From NCBI RefSeq assembly GCF_902167145.1, contig NC_050099.1:60592942-60656941 (forward strand): 64,000 bases of DNA, read 5' to 3'. This stretch comes from Zea mays. Lineage: Eukaryota > Streptophyta > Magnoliopsida > Poales > Poaceae. Positions 11,801-24,444 of this stretch are shown here, piece by piece (positions within the stretch are counted from its first letter, which is position 1; the number at the start of each line of letters is the position of its first letter). The notes beneath the pieces were generated by a model that did no database searches, had not been told where the DNA came from, and worked only from the letters and a program-made list of their open reading frames with translations. The translations under genes and the position numbers were made by a program.

Positions 11801-12029
11801 TGAGAGTGTTGTTAAAATTGCTAATAATCCTATACAACACTCTCGCACCAAGCACATTGATATCCGTCAGCACTTCCTTAGAGATTATGTTGCTAAAGGA
11901 GACATTATTTTAGAAGGAGTGAGATCGGAAGATCAATTAGCGGACATTTTCACAAAGCCACTAGATAAAACCCGCTTTTGTATGTTGAGGAATGAGTTAA
12001 ACATTCTTGATCTCAGAAATTTCATTTAA
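8868..12029 (+). pseudogene. Element A copia pol: integrase, RT, RNase H (frameshifted)
   Basis: Coding resumes at 8868 just after the F LTR, inside the protease/integrase boundary. The zinc-binding HRRLAH and CSAC motifs, catalytic MDLFGP, RSDNGKEF and VVERKNRT (DDE) are encoded between about 9240 and 9750. RT starts near 10560 but is frameshifted near 10750, giving a false end at 10808. The region 10809-11135 carries broken RT including a disturbed YVDD site near 11078-11089. RT tail and RNase H, with [11 protein letters not shown] and CDNES, are open again at 11136-12029. The 17 codons before 8868 (from 8817) are F LTR sequence and not part of the gene. Confidence 0.92.
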
Positions 12030-13703
12030 AATCTCAAAATGGTGTTGTCAAGCCTGCATTGCATATTTAAATTTCTTGTATTGCATCTAGGGCTTGTCTA
12101 ACCTAGTTAAGATAACCGCCAACAAATCGAGTGAAAAAGCATAACTCGGGCTCAAACTTGACAAGTCTTAGTTTTAAGCTTTTTAGTACTTAAAATTTCA
12201 TTTACTATGCAATTGTTGGTTCTTGAGATATACATGTGGCACTGCACTTAGGGGGAGTGTTCAAAACTCAAGACATTCATGAAACCCTTAGTGCAAAGCC
12301 GCAATGCAAATCTCACCATTTGACTATTTTCTCTAAAAACTATCTAGCCTATGGCAAATATTTTTAAAAATATGAGAAAATATATGAGGGTACCAATACC
12401 TATCCCAACATGAGTTCTTTTGTGTGCTTATAAGTTGGGATTTGGTTTGGTTCAAAACTAGATAAAAAAATCTCAAGAATTTCAAAAAACTCCCTCTGTC
12501 TGGGCTCACCGGACAGTCCGGTGTGCACCAGACACTGCACTGTGCACTGTCCGGTGCACCGGCTGGCACGCGCAGATCCCCTTTTCCGCACTGCACTGTC
12601 CGGTGGTTCACTGAGCAACTACCGTGCGCTGTTCGGTGTGCACCGGACATGCACTGTAGACTGTCCGATGCGCCCATAATGTGTTTTCTAAAATCTTCCC
12701 CTCGCCCGAGCCCGAGGCCAGGCAGTCTTTTCTCAACCGAGCGCTCTCTGTTCTTTGGCGATTCTCCACCTCACCTCTCACCTTCGACGACCATCGTCTC
12801 CAGCCGTGCTCTGGTGATCTCCTCCAGCTTAGGCTCAGCCTCCTTCTCCCCTGGTGAGCCTCACTGCCTTTCCCCCTTTCTCTTATCTCTGTGCAGCCAA
12901 TGGAGAACTCCCTCAAACCACCTCTTTGAATCCAAATCCAATCTTTCTGCAATTCTTTGTGGATCTAGTGCATGGATGTGTCCTATGTGTTCCTTAAATT
13001 CCCCTGCAGGTATTGAGCTCCCTAGGGAGGGTTTCACCCACTAAAATAACCATTTCACCGCTTCTCCAAAATCTCGTACACCACGTGTTCGGTGAAATGC
13101 CCAAACTAGTCAAATTTGCTCAAATCGATCCCAGTTTTTTCCTGCACCTTCATGACACCTCAAGTAACATATTTGCCAAATTGCACGCGAATCCTATATC
13201 CCAGGCACCAATTCTCTCCAAATTCCCATTTATAGCAATCAATTCTGAGCCAAGTGCCACAAATCCATTTTCTTAGACTAAATTCAAACCAAGCGCACAC
13301 TTCACTCATATTTACTCATATAAACCTACTCGTGAAGTATCAGCTCAATTCCAAGTCATTTTATGCCTCAATTCCAATTTCAAACCTCCTATGGCACTAT
13401 TCCTCGCTCAAACGTCGTTTTCGCGTCGTTTGACCTCTGTATCTCCAAATCACTTAGTTTGTGTGTCATAACTCTCTGTGTATGTATTTATTCACATTTC
13501 ATATACTTATGACTATGTGACTAATACGTGCTCACCTCTTCTGTCATTTCAGTGATCTCGCCTGCCCGTGTGCATGTCTCATGTCCTATCTGGATTCTCT
13601 CTCTCATGAGATTTCTAGGTACTTATCACTTCGGCTATGATCTTTTCAGGTGCTTTCCACTCGTGCTTAGTTTTTCACTCTCCTTTGCAGCCCTTAGGTC
13701 AGG
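12030..13703 (+). other. Element A non-coding stretch between pol and envelope-like gene
   Basis: No credible ORF. It holds a purine tract near 12250 (AGGGGGAG) and, at 12500-12670, several CCGGACAGTCCGG / CTGTCCGGTG palindromes of the kind normally seen in Sirevirus LTRs. From about 12700 the sequence looks like leader and intron (pyrimidine-rich, several AG sites, a TTTGCAG just before 13704). The palindromes may mark a promoter for the downstream ORF (inference). Confidence 0.6.
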
Positions 13704-13880
13704 ATGGTGCGCACGAAGAATGTGTCAGCACCAGGGGGAGGAGACAACGAGGACCCTCCTCGCCCCTTCAGGCAGGTCAAGGGCAAGACCGTGTACTTAG
13801 AGCAACAGGAAGGCCGCAAGAAGCGACGTCTAGATAGAGCAGCCCGAGCAGCTCTTGCAGCAGTAGCAGCAGCAGAGCAG
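13704..13880 (+). pseudogene. Element A envelope-like ORF, N-terminal fragment
   Basis: ATG at 13704 after a splice-acceptor-like TTTGCAG. It encodes about 59 residues, basic and Ala-rich (MVRTKNVSAPGGGD, then a KKRRLDRAARAALAAVAAAE run). Position after pol and composition fit the third ORF of env-bearing grass Sireviruses; its function is not established and I see no transmembrane segment in this part. Element C begins directly after it at 13881. A degraded C-terminal part reappears at 36933; the middle is missing. Confidence 0.65.
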
Positions 13881-16800
13881 TGTAAAACCCAAAATTTGTG
13901 AAGGGAAAATTAATAAAAATAAATAAATAGAAAGATTTATAAGTGAGTGTTTTGGGATTACGAAACCTTTGGTGATTATATATTAGGAAGTATTTCCTCA
14001 TAAAATAAAATAAGTAATAAATATTGAAGCTGTGGAATAAACTTCTAATGAACTACACATTCGAAATCCTTTCCTAAAATGAGTATTATGTGTTGCATAT
14101 TGAAAACATTGTCTAAAGAAATAAGGTAGAAAAAACTATTTATGTGAAAATTACATAGCTAGAAATACTTGCAAAATAGAATAATATATATATATACAAA
14201 TATAATGGCATCTCATGCTGGTTCTTATGATTGTGCATTTAATTGAATTTGAAATCCAAAACCAAATTTGAAAGTGGATTTGAAAATTAAAAATGAAAAA
14301 TAGAAATGAACAAGAGAAAAAACGGTTTTCTCCTGATTGGCCGAATTCCTAACTCTTCAGCCCACTCCCTTTCCTCCTTCAACCAGCCCAATCAACATGT
14401 GTGACACTGGCGGGTGGAACCCACCGGTCAGCCTTGGGCTTGATTCCGCCCGCGCCTATGCCTCCCCGTTGCCGCGGCTTGTCTCACCGCCCGGTGGGCC
14501 CGTGGCCGTGGCCTCACTCCCACCGCCAGTCTCGGCTTCGCACTGACGTGGGCCCACTCACCAGTCACTGCGTATGCGCTGTCTGTCTCTGGCATAGTGG
14601 GTCCGCCCTGGCAGGACGGATCTTCTTCTTCCCCCAACAACCACGCGAGACCGACGGGAGCGCAACAACACTGTTGCCGGTCCGGGATCGTCACTAGTTG
14701 ATCTCGCCCACCCTGGGTGCCTGCCTAGCCCTATAAAGTGGCATGACCCCGACCTCCGTCGTAGGTGCTCCACCTTCCAAAAGAAGCCACAGGGCAATTC
14801 TTCGCTGGTGCGCAGAGAGAGGCGCGGTGGAAGCCGTCGCGCGGGAAACCGAGTGGAAGGTGCGGGTGGAAGGCCGCAACGTCATGGAGACGAAGATGCA
14901 GTACCTCACCGGCGGTGATGAAGGAGCACCGTCACGCCGGTTGGCCGGCCTATGCCTCAATCACCAGTAAGAGCACATTCCTATAGCTAAGCGCAGTTTC
15001 TGCTCACGCCAGTGGTAGCAGAGGAGAACAACAAAGCTGGGTGATGGCCCGCCAGCATTGCCGGGTGGATGGGGCTCCGCTGGGGGCAGACACCGTGAGA
15101 GATGGGAGAGAGAATGAGAGGCAAGGGTGTCTGGAGGAAGAAGAAGAGGGCGCCGCCGTCGATCTGGAATTGGATGACACTGATTATGGCTGGCATACCG
15201 TTTCGGCCGGGTCAGATCGTGGTCGTAGATCGTGGATTGGATGGTTGGGAGCTTATTTAGATCAGATCGACTATGGACCGTTGGATTGGGATATGATGAT
15301 CCCGGTTGCGTACCGGTTCATTACGCGAGCCAATTTAATCGTGGCCGTAGAATCTGGATCGGACATCCCATATCCAACGATACCTCTTCACTGAACTCTT
15401 TTGCGAATAAGCCCTTGGCTTTTGCATAATAAAACCCGCCATCCACCGTAACTGCTCACTGAGTCTTGGGAAAATTGCGAGTTAGCCCCTGATCTCTTAA
15501 GAAATATTGTGCCCAATCCAGAACCCTTAGGAAATTCAGAATTAATAAAGAAAATAGGTTTTTAGTATAAAAATAAATCCATAAACTTGTTTAATTCATA
15601 TTTAATTCATTCTAACTCCGAATTGACCCATTCCAGTTTCTATAATTTTGTAATATTATTGTTTATCAACTAGTGTCTCTGTTTTGACATGAAAACCATA
15701 TTAAAATCAATCTCCTAATTAATCTTGTACCTAGCACCTAGAACTTTTGGAAATTCATAACTTGAAATCCATATCACCAAAATTAATGATTTCTGTTCCT
15801 AAGATCTTATTTTAATGTAAAGATTATTAATATGTATTTTGTTCTTATTTTGGTGTGATGTTAATTTTGCCTATACCATTTTGTTTGTATTGCTACGACT
15901 AGCGCGAGGTCACGTGTCATCTAAAGAGCAAGTTGGTACCTATAATCTCAAGTGTCAGGCAAGTTGTGCCCTTGATCACTTTTTTTTACCCAGTCATGTT
16001 CTGATTAACCATAATGATCTGCAAAGGTTAATTTTGATGGGACCCAATAGGTTACCCTAGTTTGACTATCTTTATGTCTTGTTTACCACTGAACTTTTTG
16101 GGTAGTACTTGCTAGTGCTATATGTGGATTTGGGCATTGAGATACACATTATTCATACTTTTGTTATCAGTTGTTATTTACTGTTCATGATAAGATCATT
16201 ATGTTAATTGGAACATGGAGTGACCACCTGGGAAAACAGTGCTACCACAAGGGTGGTATGGGACGCCCTTGGCTGACTAATTAGGAAAGCTAGTGGAGGA
16301 CTACCTTACCCGAAAGGGGCAAGGGTAATAGGGGAGTGGTCAGTGTAGTGAGGCCCTTGGGTTGATTTTGCTGCGATGGCGGTCAGGCGAGGGGTCCCTG
16401 CATTGGTGCTTCCTATAAACTGTAGCGGGTTTTCTGAAGCTAGTGGAACTTTGTAAAGGCCTCGTAGTGTTACCCTGCCTCGCTTCCTTGGTAGAGGTGT
16501 ATGGGGCACGTACAACCCCGTGGCAGATGGGTAACATGACTTGTGGGTAAAGATGTGCAACCTCTGCAGAGTGTAAAACTGGTATATCAGCCGTGCTCAC
16601 GGTCATGAGCAGCTCGGACCCTCACATGATTAATTTATGGAACTAAATTCAATTTGTCATATGCATTGCATCACAAGTGTTGTTATTACTTTTGTTCTAC
16701 TACTTAACTAGGTTGGTATTCACTTATATTTAGTAACTGCTAATAAAATTTTGACCAACTTTAAAAGCAATGCTCAGCTTCAACCATCCTCTTTGGTAAG

Positions 16801-17187
16801 CCTTACAGTTCATGAGCTCCCACCTTTGGTGAGTTCATGCACACTATTCCCGACAACTTGTTGAGCTATGAACGTATGTGAGCTCACTCTTGCTGTCTCA
16901 CACCCCCCATAAGTCAAGAACAGGTACCACAGGATGAGGCGCATGGAGGATGCTGTGATGAGTTCGTGAGAGGTCTAGGCTGTCGTCTCCCAGTCAACTT
17001 TGGGTTGCTGGATCGTGTCTTCATATGATGTAATTATTTATTTATTTTGTACAGAACTCCTATTATATAGTAAAGATGTGACATTCGTTTCTGTACCACT
17101 ATTCATCATATGTGTGAGACTTGGTCCCAACACACCTGGTGTTTATTTCGCGCCCGGGCTTTGGACCCCTAAAACCCGAGTGTGACA
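13881..17187 (+). repeat. Element C LTR1 (3307 bp)
   Basis: Starts TGTAAAACCC, ends GAGTGTGACA, and is followed by the primer site. The first ~450 bp are AT-rich; 14340-15130 is GC-rich; the rest is mixed. It matches LTR2 (18976-20144 and 32749-34777) closely along its length and LTR3 over the first 406 bp. The ORFs seen in the GC-rich part also occur in LTR2, resemble no protein, and are not called. Confidence 0.9.
14732..14738 (+). promoter_or_regulatory. Probable TATA box of element C LTR1
   Basis: TATAAAG in a GC-rich context about 850 bp into the LTR, conserved at 19826-19832 in LTR2. Unlike the Sirevirus LTRs here it is not flanked by an inverted repeat. Confidence 0.55.
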
Positions 17188-18975
17188 GAAGTGGTATCAG
17201 AGGGATGTTGACTGTAGGACGAAACCTAGATAGAACTGGACAACCATTATCCACTTACCTTTGCTACTCTGATTCTTTCTAAACTTTTCTTAATCTTTTC
17301 TCATCTATTTCTGCTTTACTCTGACTATTCTTACCTTTTCTTTCTAAAGACAAACGTGGATTTCACACTTTGAAATCCTGTATCCAAAGTGACTTTTAGG
17401 AATAGGAGACCTACTCTTAGGAACAAAAACAAAACTATTTTTATAAATATATACGCGCTTTAATGCTTGTCCTTAGGATACTTGTTTGATTTGGATCTTT
17501 GATTGAGTGTGATGAGTTGTGGAGTAGTGTCCACAATTGCATCTACATATACTTAGGTATAAAGAAATATATATATATACACATATATAAGATAACTAAT
17601 CAACTTAGATTGTCCCTCATAAAAATTTATCTAGCTCAATAGATCCACCTAATTTTAAAAGATTCTCTCTTATCTTAATAGATTCATCTTATATTGAAAA
17701 GACTTTATCTTATCCTAATAGACCTAACTGACTTCAAAAGATTCTACCTTATCCTTATGGATTCATCTTGCCCAGATAAGCATATTTATCCCACACTAGT
17801 GTAACAACCATGATCTAATCCAAAGTAATTAGATATTATCTAGTCTAATCTAGTTATACCAATCTAATCCAGATCCCACCTAACTTAATGTGATCCAATC
17901 TGAAGTGTGTTACTTAACGGATTAGTTAATACTAGTAAAATAGATTAGACCTTATTCCTATAAATAGGTGTTAACCTAAACTGGTACCCTATACTAACCT
18001 GACCATATGCAACTACCTACCCATTAGACAGTTGCATAACCCCTCTATTTTATCCTAACAGAGATTCTGACCCACCTACATCGTATGATCCATACTATCT
18101 CAAAAGAGTCTAACATATCCTAATAATATATATCCTACCCTAGTAGATCCATCTAACCTAAACTAGTCTAATCTAGTCATATCCAATCTAATCTAGATCC
18201 TAAGTAAGCTACTATGATCTAATCTAGTGTGAGTTACTTAATGCGGCTACAAGGATAAGGCCATACTCCTAATTCACTTAAGCCTAAATTGGTGCTTAGA
18301 TCAACTCGGCTATACCCAACAACTTGACCTACATAATAGGTTACATAACTAATCCCATCTAGCATATAGCTACCTACTAAAACCTCTACCCATCTGTTAC
18401 CTACAGATCTATCTTAACCTCTTACCCGGAAGGAGACACCAAAACTCAAGAAGGAATAGATCAATCTCATTAAAGAAGAATAGGAATCAAGCTAGACCCC
18501 CAAAGGAAGCTAGATCATGCCATAATATCCCCATTCTATGTCAACCCTCATTCTATGCGACCTACCCACCAACCATATGTCCTTACCTACAAGACACCTT
18601 AATTATATGTCCCCAACTTGGGTGACGATTTCAATGCCGAATATCGAAGATGATCAACCTCATCAAGAAAGGATAAGCACCAACTCAAGTCTTCAAGGAT
18701 CAAGTGAGATCACCAAGATGAGTCAAGATCCACAATCCGGGATGGAGTCCTTCCTTACCCAAACCTATCCATGCTTTGGAGACATCTTTTATCCTACATA
18801 ATAAAGTAGCTATATATATACCCATGCTTTCCTAATCACCTGATAATTTGTGATATAAAAAATCTTTTGGTATTAAAACGAACTAGAAACTAAAGCATAG
18901 ACTACAAACCAAACTAGTTGGATCCCCTTTCTTACTAATCTCGAGGACGAGATTTCTGTTAAGGGGGGTAGGATT
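17188..18975 (+). other. Element C internal region 1, no protein domain found
   Basis: Primer site TGGTATCAGAGGG at 17192-17204, four bases after the LTR. The rest is AT-rich with degenerate TCTAATCTAG-type repeats (17800-18240), a TA microsatellite near 17565-17590, and one small ORF (18538-18801) whose last ~63 codons are also open in internal region 2 (36177-36371). A CTCGAGGACGAGATT motif and the polypurine tract (about 18959-18975) close it. No gag, protease, RT or integrase motif was found in any frame I examined. Confidence 0.8.
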
Positions 18976-20144
18976 TATAAAACCCAAAATTTGTGAAAGG
19001 AAAAAATAATAAAAATAAATGAATAGAAAGATTTATAAGTGAGTGTTTTGGGATTATGAAACCTTTGGTGATTATATATTAGAAAGTATTTCCTTATAAA
19101 ATAAAATAAGTAATAAATATTGAAGCTTTTGAATAAACTTGTAATGAACTACACATTCGAAATCCTTTCCTAAAATGAGTATTATGTGTTGCATATTGAA
19201 AACATTGTCTAAAAAAATAAGGTAGAAAAAAAACTATTTATGTGAAAATTACATAGCTAGAAATACTTGCAAAATATAATAATAAATATATATATATATA
19301 TACAAATATAATGGCATCTCATGCTGGTTCTTATGATTGTGCATTTAATTGAATTTGAAATCCAAAACCAAATTTGATTAAAAATGAAAAATAGAAATGA
19401 ACAGGAGAAAAAGAAAACAGTTTTTCTCCTGATGGGCCGAATTCCTAACTCTCAGCCCACTCCCTTTCCTCCTTCAACCAGCCCAATCCGCGCATGTGAC
19501 ACTGGCTGGTGGAACCCACCGGTCAACCTTGGGCTTGATTCCGCCCGCGCCTGCGCTTCCCGTTGTCGTGGCTTGTCTCACCACCCGGTGGGCCCGTGGC
19601 TGCGGCCTCACTCCCACCGCCAGTCTCGGCTTCGCGCTGACGTGGTCCCACTCACCAGACACTGCTTATACGCCGTCTGTCTCTGGCATAGTGGGTCCGC
19701 CCTGGCAGGACGGATCTTCTTCTTCCCCCAACAACCATGCGAGACCGACGGGAGCGCAACAACCCTACTGCCGGCCTGGGATCGTCACCAGTTGATCTCG
19801 CCCACCCTGGGTGCCTGCCTAGCCCTATAAAGTGGCACGACCCCGACCTCCCTCGCAGGTGCTCCACCTTCCAAAAGAAGCCGCGGGGCAATTCTTCGCT
19901 GGTGCGCAGAGAGAGGCGCAACGGAAGCCGTCGCGCGGGAAACAGAGTGAAAGGTGTGAGGGGAAGGCCACAACGTCTCCCTGTTTAGAGTAAGGGGGGT
20001 GGTTCGCGACATCATGGAGACGAAGATGCAGATCACCGGCGGTGATGAAGGAGCATCGTCACGCTGGTCGGCCAGCCTATGCCTCAATCATCGGTAAGAG
20101 CACGTTCCTTTAGCTAAGCGCAGTTTCTGCTCACGTCGGTGGTA
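18976..20144 (+). repeat. Element C LTR2, left part (interrupted by D)
   Basis: Homologous to LTR1 13881 to about 15017. The first bases are TATAAAACCC instead of TGTAAAACCC, a G-to-A change in the terminal TG. It breaks off inside a GGTGGTA motif where element D sequence starts; LTR2 resumes at 32749, with about 132 bp of LTR missing at the junction. Confidence 0.85.
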
Positions 20145-20764
20145 ACTCAATCTCTTGATGTAAGACTACTTAAGTCACTTAGACAAAAGCATTAGTCTCA
20201 CGATTCTAGTCATAAAGAGAACTTTCCTTTTATAAGTGTCCTAAGGATTTGAATTCCTTATATGAGACTTTATTCTTTTAAGAACTTGGAATATCTCTCT
20301 CTATGTCTAGAACATGGCAACAATAGGATAATTAATGTTGATCATGCCATAAGGTAGTTAAAACAAATTAAAGCATGTAGATTGCCATAATATAGAAATG
20401 ATAAATATGCAATCTACCATATGAGAGGAACTTCCTCCAAAGAATGGTAACATAATTTAACAACATTCTTAAGTGCTTCCTTTTTCTATGTGACTACACA
20501 ATACACAGGAGAAATGATAATTGAATATACTTGCACTTAAAGACATAAGTGTTACCATCCTTTGGCTTTCCTCCATGTTGTAGGTTTTCTTGATTTTCCA
20601 CATAGGATAATCCTACAACATCAATATCTTGCTCGAGATGATATGAGTTTTAGATATACTAACTCAAAATAACTTTGGGTCAATCTTAGATATATGTAAC
20701 ATTGTAAGATTGATAGTTTGAGTTAATAAGAATTGAATTAACCCGCTCAAGCACCTCCAAAGCT
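20145..20764 (-). other. Element D internal sequence downstream of gag copy 1, truncated
   Basis: AT-rich with no ORF of note; near-identical to 27037-27686. It ends abruptly at element C LTR2 near 20144 without an LTR, so the left end of D has been lost. Confidence 0.75.
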
Positions 20765-22678
20765 TCATATCATCTCCTTCCCCTGCAAAGCTTGTGAAGC
20801 ATATTTTGGTCCCCATCTCTTGATGGGTCCATCAAGGTTAGTCAACAAAGATCTAGGAACCCAAATGTCCTTTGTGCTAGCGCTTGGTAAACTTATTACC
20901 TTTCTAGCACAAGTTGCAATTTTGGGTTGCCTAGTTATATATGAATCAATTGACAAGCTAGGAGCGGGATAGTTACCAATGGGACAATCCTTGCATAGGT
21001 GTCCCTTCTTTCGGCATATGTAGCAAAGGCGATCTTCATGTTTTGAGGAATTCTTCTTTCCTTGTCTCTTGCTTGCTACATGGCTAGTAAATATCTTCTT
21101 TTCTAAAACTATGTCTTTTTGTTTTACATAGGGACAAGACTTAACTAAGTGTCCCTTCTTTGAGCATTTAAAACAAAGTTTATCATCCTTGTTAATAATC
21201 AAGACATTTTTAATATAGGGACATGACCTAATCAAGTGCCCATTTTCAAAGCATTCACTACACTTCTTACTTTTCTTAGTGTGAAGTGTTGCTTGATCAT
21301 TACCTTGGATGTTACCTTGCATGGAGGCATGGTTGAGGCTTTTGGCAGAGGTATTGATTTTCTTCTTTTGTTCCTTCCTCTTGACAATCCTCAAATCCTT
21401 GACCTTTTCTTCAAGGGATTTTGTGCATGCCACGGTTGTTCCCGTCTCAAGCTTTTTCACCATGTAATCACGATTATCTTGAGAAGGTTGGGTAGTGCAC
21501 TTCACTTTTAGTTGTGTCAAGCTCATTCTTAGCCTCTCATTTTCTTCCTTGGGCTTTTGACAGGCATCATCTTTTGTTCTTGGAAATTCTAGCTCAAAGG
21601 AGGAATTGCTTGTTGACGAGCAACAAGCATTAACACATGGTAATATAGATTCAATTTGAATACATATGCATGAGTGAGGTTGTTGGGATTTTAAGTTTTC
21701 TATCACAACCTCAGGAGCAATGTTTAACATGATATGATCATCCATAAGATTTTTATGAGAGCATAGGAGCATATCATGTTTGTCTTGAAAGGCTAGATTT
21801 TCAATTTTTAGCCTTTCTACTTGGTCCTTAAGCAAGGCATTTCTATTTACTAATTGAGCGACACAAAATAAGGAGTTATCTTGCTCAATTGAAATAGATT
21901 CATACCTTTGGACCAAATCAACATGAGAGGACTTAAGCTCCTCATGTTCTTTAGTCAACTCTTCAAAGCATTGCATTTTTATGGTGAGAATATCTTCTAG
22001 CATGTGAGGAGCTTCACTTTTCTCTCTCACTCTTTTTAGAAGTTTGAGCATGACCGTCTTATCTTCTTGGCTTAGATGAGCGTAGAGTTGTGTAAAGCTT
22101 TTTTCATCCTCCTCATCCTCATTTGTGCTTCCACTACCATTTTCATTAGCAACACAACATATGTGGGAATCGAAATGGGAAGACGAACCTTTTGGAGAGA
22201 TGGATTCATCGTTTGGTTTCCAACATTCATTTTATTCTTCTTCCTTCAAAGGATTAGTTTCACAAGGACTAAAGGAAGTAGAAGCATCATATGAACTAAT
22301 ATGTTTGGACTCATCAAATCTATTTTTAATTCTAGTCCAAATATCATGTGCAACATGAATAGGTTCATCATATCTAATTATGAAGGCATGCTAATCTTCT
22401 TTGCTAAGAGAATTACCTAAGATGTCAAAAGCAAGATAATTTAAGCGTATACATCTTTGATCTTCCTCGGAAGCATTTTTCTTATCATAATTAAAGGGTA
22501 GAATACTCTTGTCTAAAATTTGTTCTAATCGTGAGTCTATGGTTCTAAAAGCATTTACTACTCTAGTAGACCATGAAGCATAATTAGAATAATCGAAAAG
22601 TAATATCTCAAGAGTTACCTCCTTGTTTTCCTTCGGAGTAGTTTTTTTGTTCTTTTGGGATCTTCTTCGAGCCATCAC
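20765..22678 (-). pseudogene. Element D gag, copy 1 (three zinc knuckles, two stops)
   Basis: A ~638-codon frame from 22678 (MMARRRSQKNKK) to 20765, interrupted by TAG at 22393-22391 and TAA at 22234-22232. The N-terminus has the copia gag pattern NYASWSTRVVNAFR. The middle is helical and coiled-coil-like. The C-terminal third carries three CX2CX4HX4C knuckles, near 21263-21222, 21175-21130 and 21028-20983. The end has the DIWVPRSLL motif often seen before the protease in copia elements, but no pol follows. Copy 2 lacks the TAA, so that stop arose after the duplication or by exchange. Confidence 0.88.
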
Positions 22679-22710
22679 TTCGAGTGGTTAGACTCAATAT
22701 GAAGTGCCTA

Positions 22711-22724
22711 GCTCTGATACCAAT
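22711..22724 (-). other. Primer binding site of element D (after LTR 22725-24444)
   Basis: On the - strand ATTGGTATCAGAGC directly follows the LTR end CTTTCA: an initiator tRNA-Met site. Confidence 0.88.
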
Positions 22725-24444
22725 TGAAAGTCACCTAGAGGGGGGGTGGATAGGGGAAACCTGAAAATTATAACTTTAAACCCATACTTGATCCCTTGAT
22801 TAGTGGTTAGAACAAGATGCACAATTGTTGGAGTCTAAAACTAAGTCCTTTGCTTGCAAAGAGTGTTGTTTTCAAAGAATGCGGAATTGACAAATCAATG
22901 CAACTAATAGGTTTATGGAGAATGGAGCAAGAGGGCTTAGATAAGAAGAGCAATAATACAAGTTCTTTCTTGCAAAGCGTTGCTTCTCTAAATGAGAATT
23001 TAACTTGAAGCAACACAAAATAATATTATCAAGGAATAGTGCAAGAGAACTTAGAGAGGAAGAAAGTAAACAAATCACAAGCAATAAACACAAGAGACAC
23101 GAGTGATTTTTTTACCGAGGATCGGTTCACCAAGAACCTAATCCCCGTTGAGGAGTCCACTAAGGACGGGTCTTTTTCAACCCTTTCCCTCTCTCCACCA
23201 ATCACCAAGACTGGCAAGTGCTTCTTCTTATTTGTCAACGAAAGACCGAAGTCTCCGCAAGGCCAACCACAAAGATAAGGGGCTCTTTCTAGCTTTACAA
23301 TGAATGGGAGTCAAAACTCCACGCTCAAATGATCACAAGAGGTAGCACACACTTTCTCTCAATGATTTTCACAAGGCACTATCCCTAAACGCACATGAGT
23401 AGCTCTTTCTTGCTTGATCTTTCTTTTGTGGCACTTGTGAGGCTTTGATGTGTATAGAAGTGTTGTTCTAGTAGATAGGAGTGAATACCCAACTCTTGTG
23501 TATGAAATGAATCAATTAATTCTTCTTGAATGGGCTGGTTGGGGTGGCTTTTATAGCCCTCAACCACCCATATAGCCGTTGGGGCGCATCTGCCAGAAAC
23601 TGCGCTTGCGGACGGTCCGCGGCTAGAGCCCTGATGGTCCGCGACCCTCCAACGGTCGATTCTGACATCTCCAACGGATACGCCTGACAGATCAATGGCT
23701 ATCTGCCTCGGTCCCACCACCCGGATGGTCCGCCCTTGGTCCCGGACGGTCCGCGCCAGCTCTATAATTCATTTTGCTCAACTTGTCACCTTCAGGCTGA
23801 ACTAGGTTTTCCCATGTGGACGGTCCATGAATTGTAGCCGGATGGTCCGCACTATAGAGCCAGACAGTCCGCGGTTTAGTCGGACTATCCACGATTTTCA
23901 GTTCTTGGCCGAAGTCAAAATGGTGTCACAGGCGGTCCGCCAGAAGGGGCCGGACGATCCGTGCTAGGCAATTTCAAAACTTGAGTTTCTGACTTCCCGT
24001 TGATCTTTGAACAATCTTCTCCAAGTTGCTTTGGCTAAACTTGAGAGAGATCCTATGACTTAGAAAAATATCTTAAGTGGCTTTCCATCTATTCTAAATC
24101 ATGGATCATGAACATTTTGATTCTTTCATTCATATTTCTACTTTTGCTCAAGCTAGCTCCAAAATAGTGATACTTTGATTTTGAGCTTTCCAACCTTTCT
24201 GGAAGTGTTGAATACGTTTCTCGGGGTATTTTGAACTTATCCAAAGAGTAGAACTATTGGTAGTTCATCTATCTCATGTTTTACCCCTATTTGGTTGAAT
24301 CTGAGCTGATTCTTTCTTAGAAACTGAACTGTTGAATGTTATGAACCTGTGAATCAAAGACTAGGCAAACTAGTTAGTCTGAATGGTTGTGATGGTCATC
24401 AAGCACCAAAATACAAGAAATGGTTTAAGGCCATTTCCCTTTCA
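22725..24444 (-). repeat. Element D LTR, left copy (1720 bp)
   Basis: On the - strand it begins TGAAAGGGAAATGGCC after a polypurine tract (24460-24445) and ends TAGGTGACTTTCA before the primer site. Bases 23600-23960 contain repeated GGACGGTCCGC palindromes. A TATA box reads TATAAAA on the - strand (23555-23549), in the loop of an inverted repeat (23537-23565). No gene. Confidence 0.9.

Noticed and set aside
14337..15429. GC-rich ORFs in LTR1 of element C, also in LTR2 (19384-20087), as a captured host gene
   Set aside because: Present only because the LTR is duplicated; frames are not preserved consistently between copies and no domain is seen.
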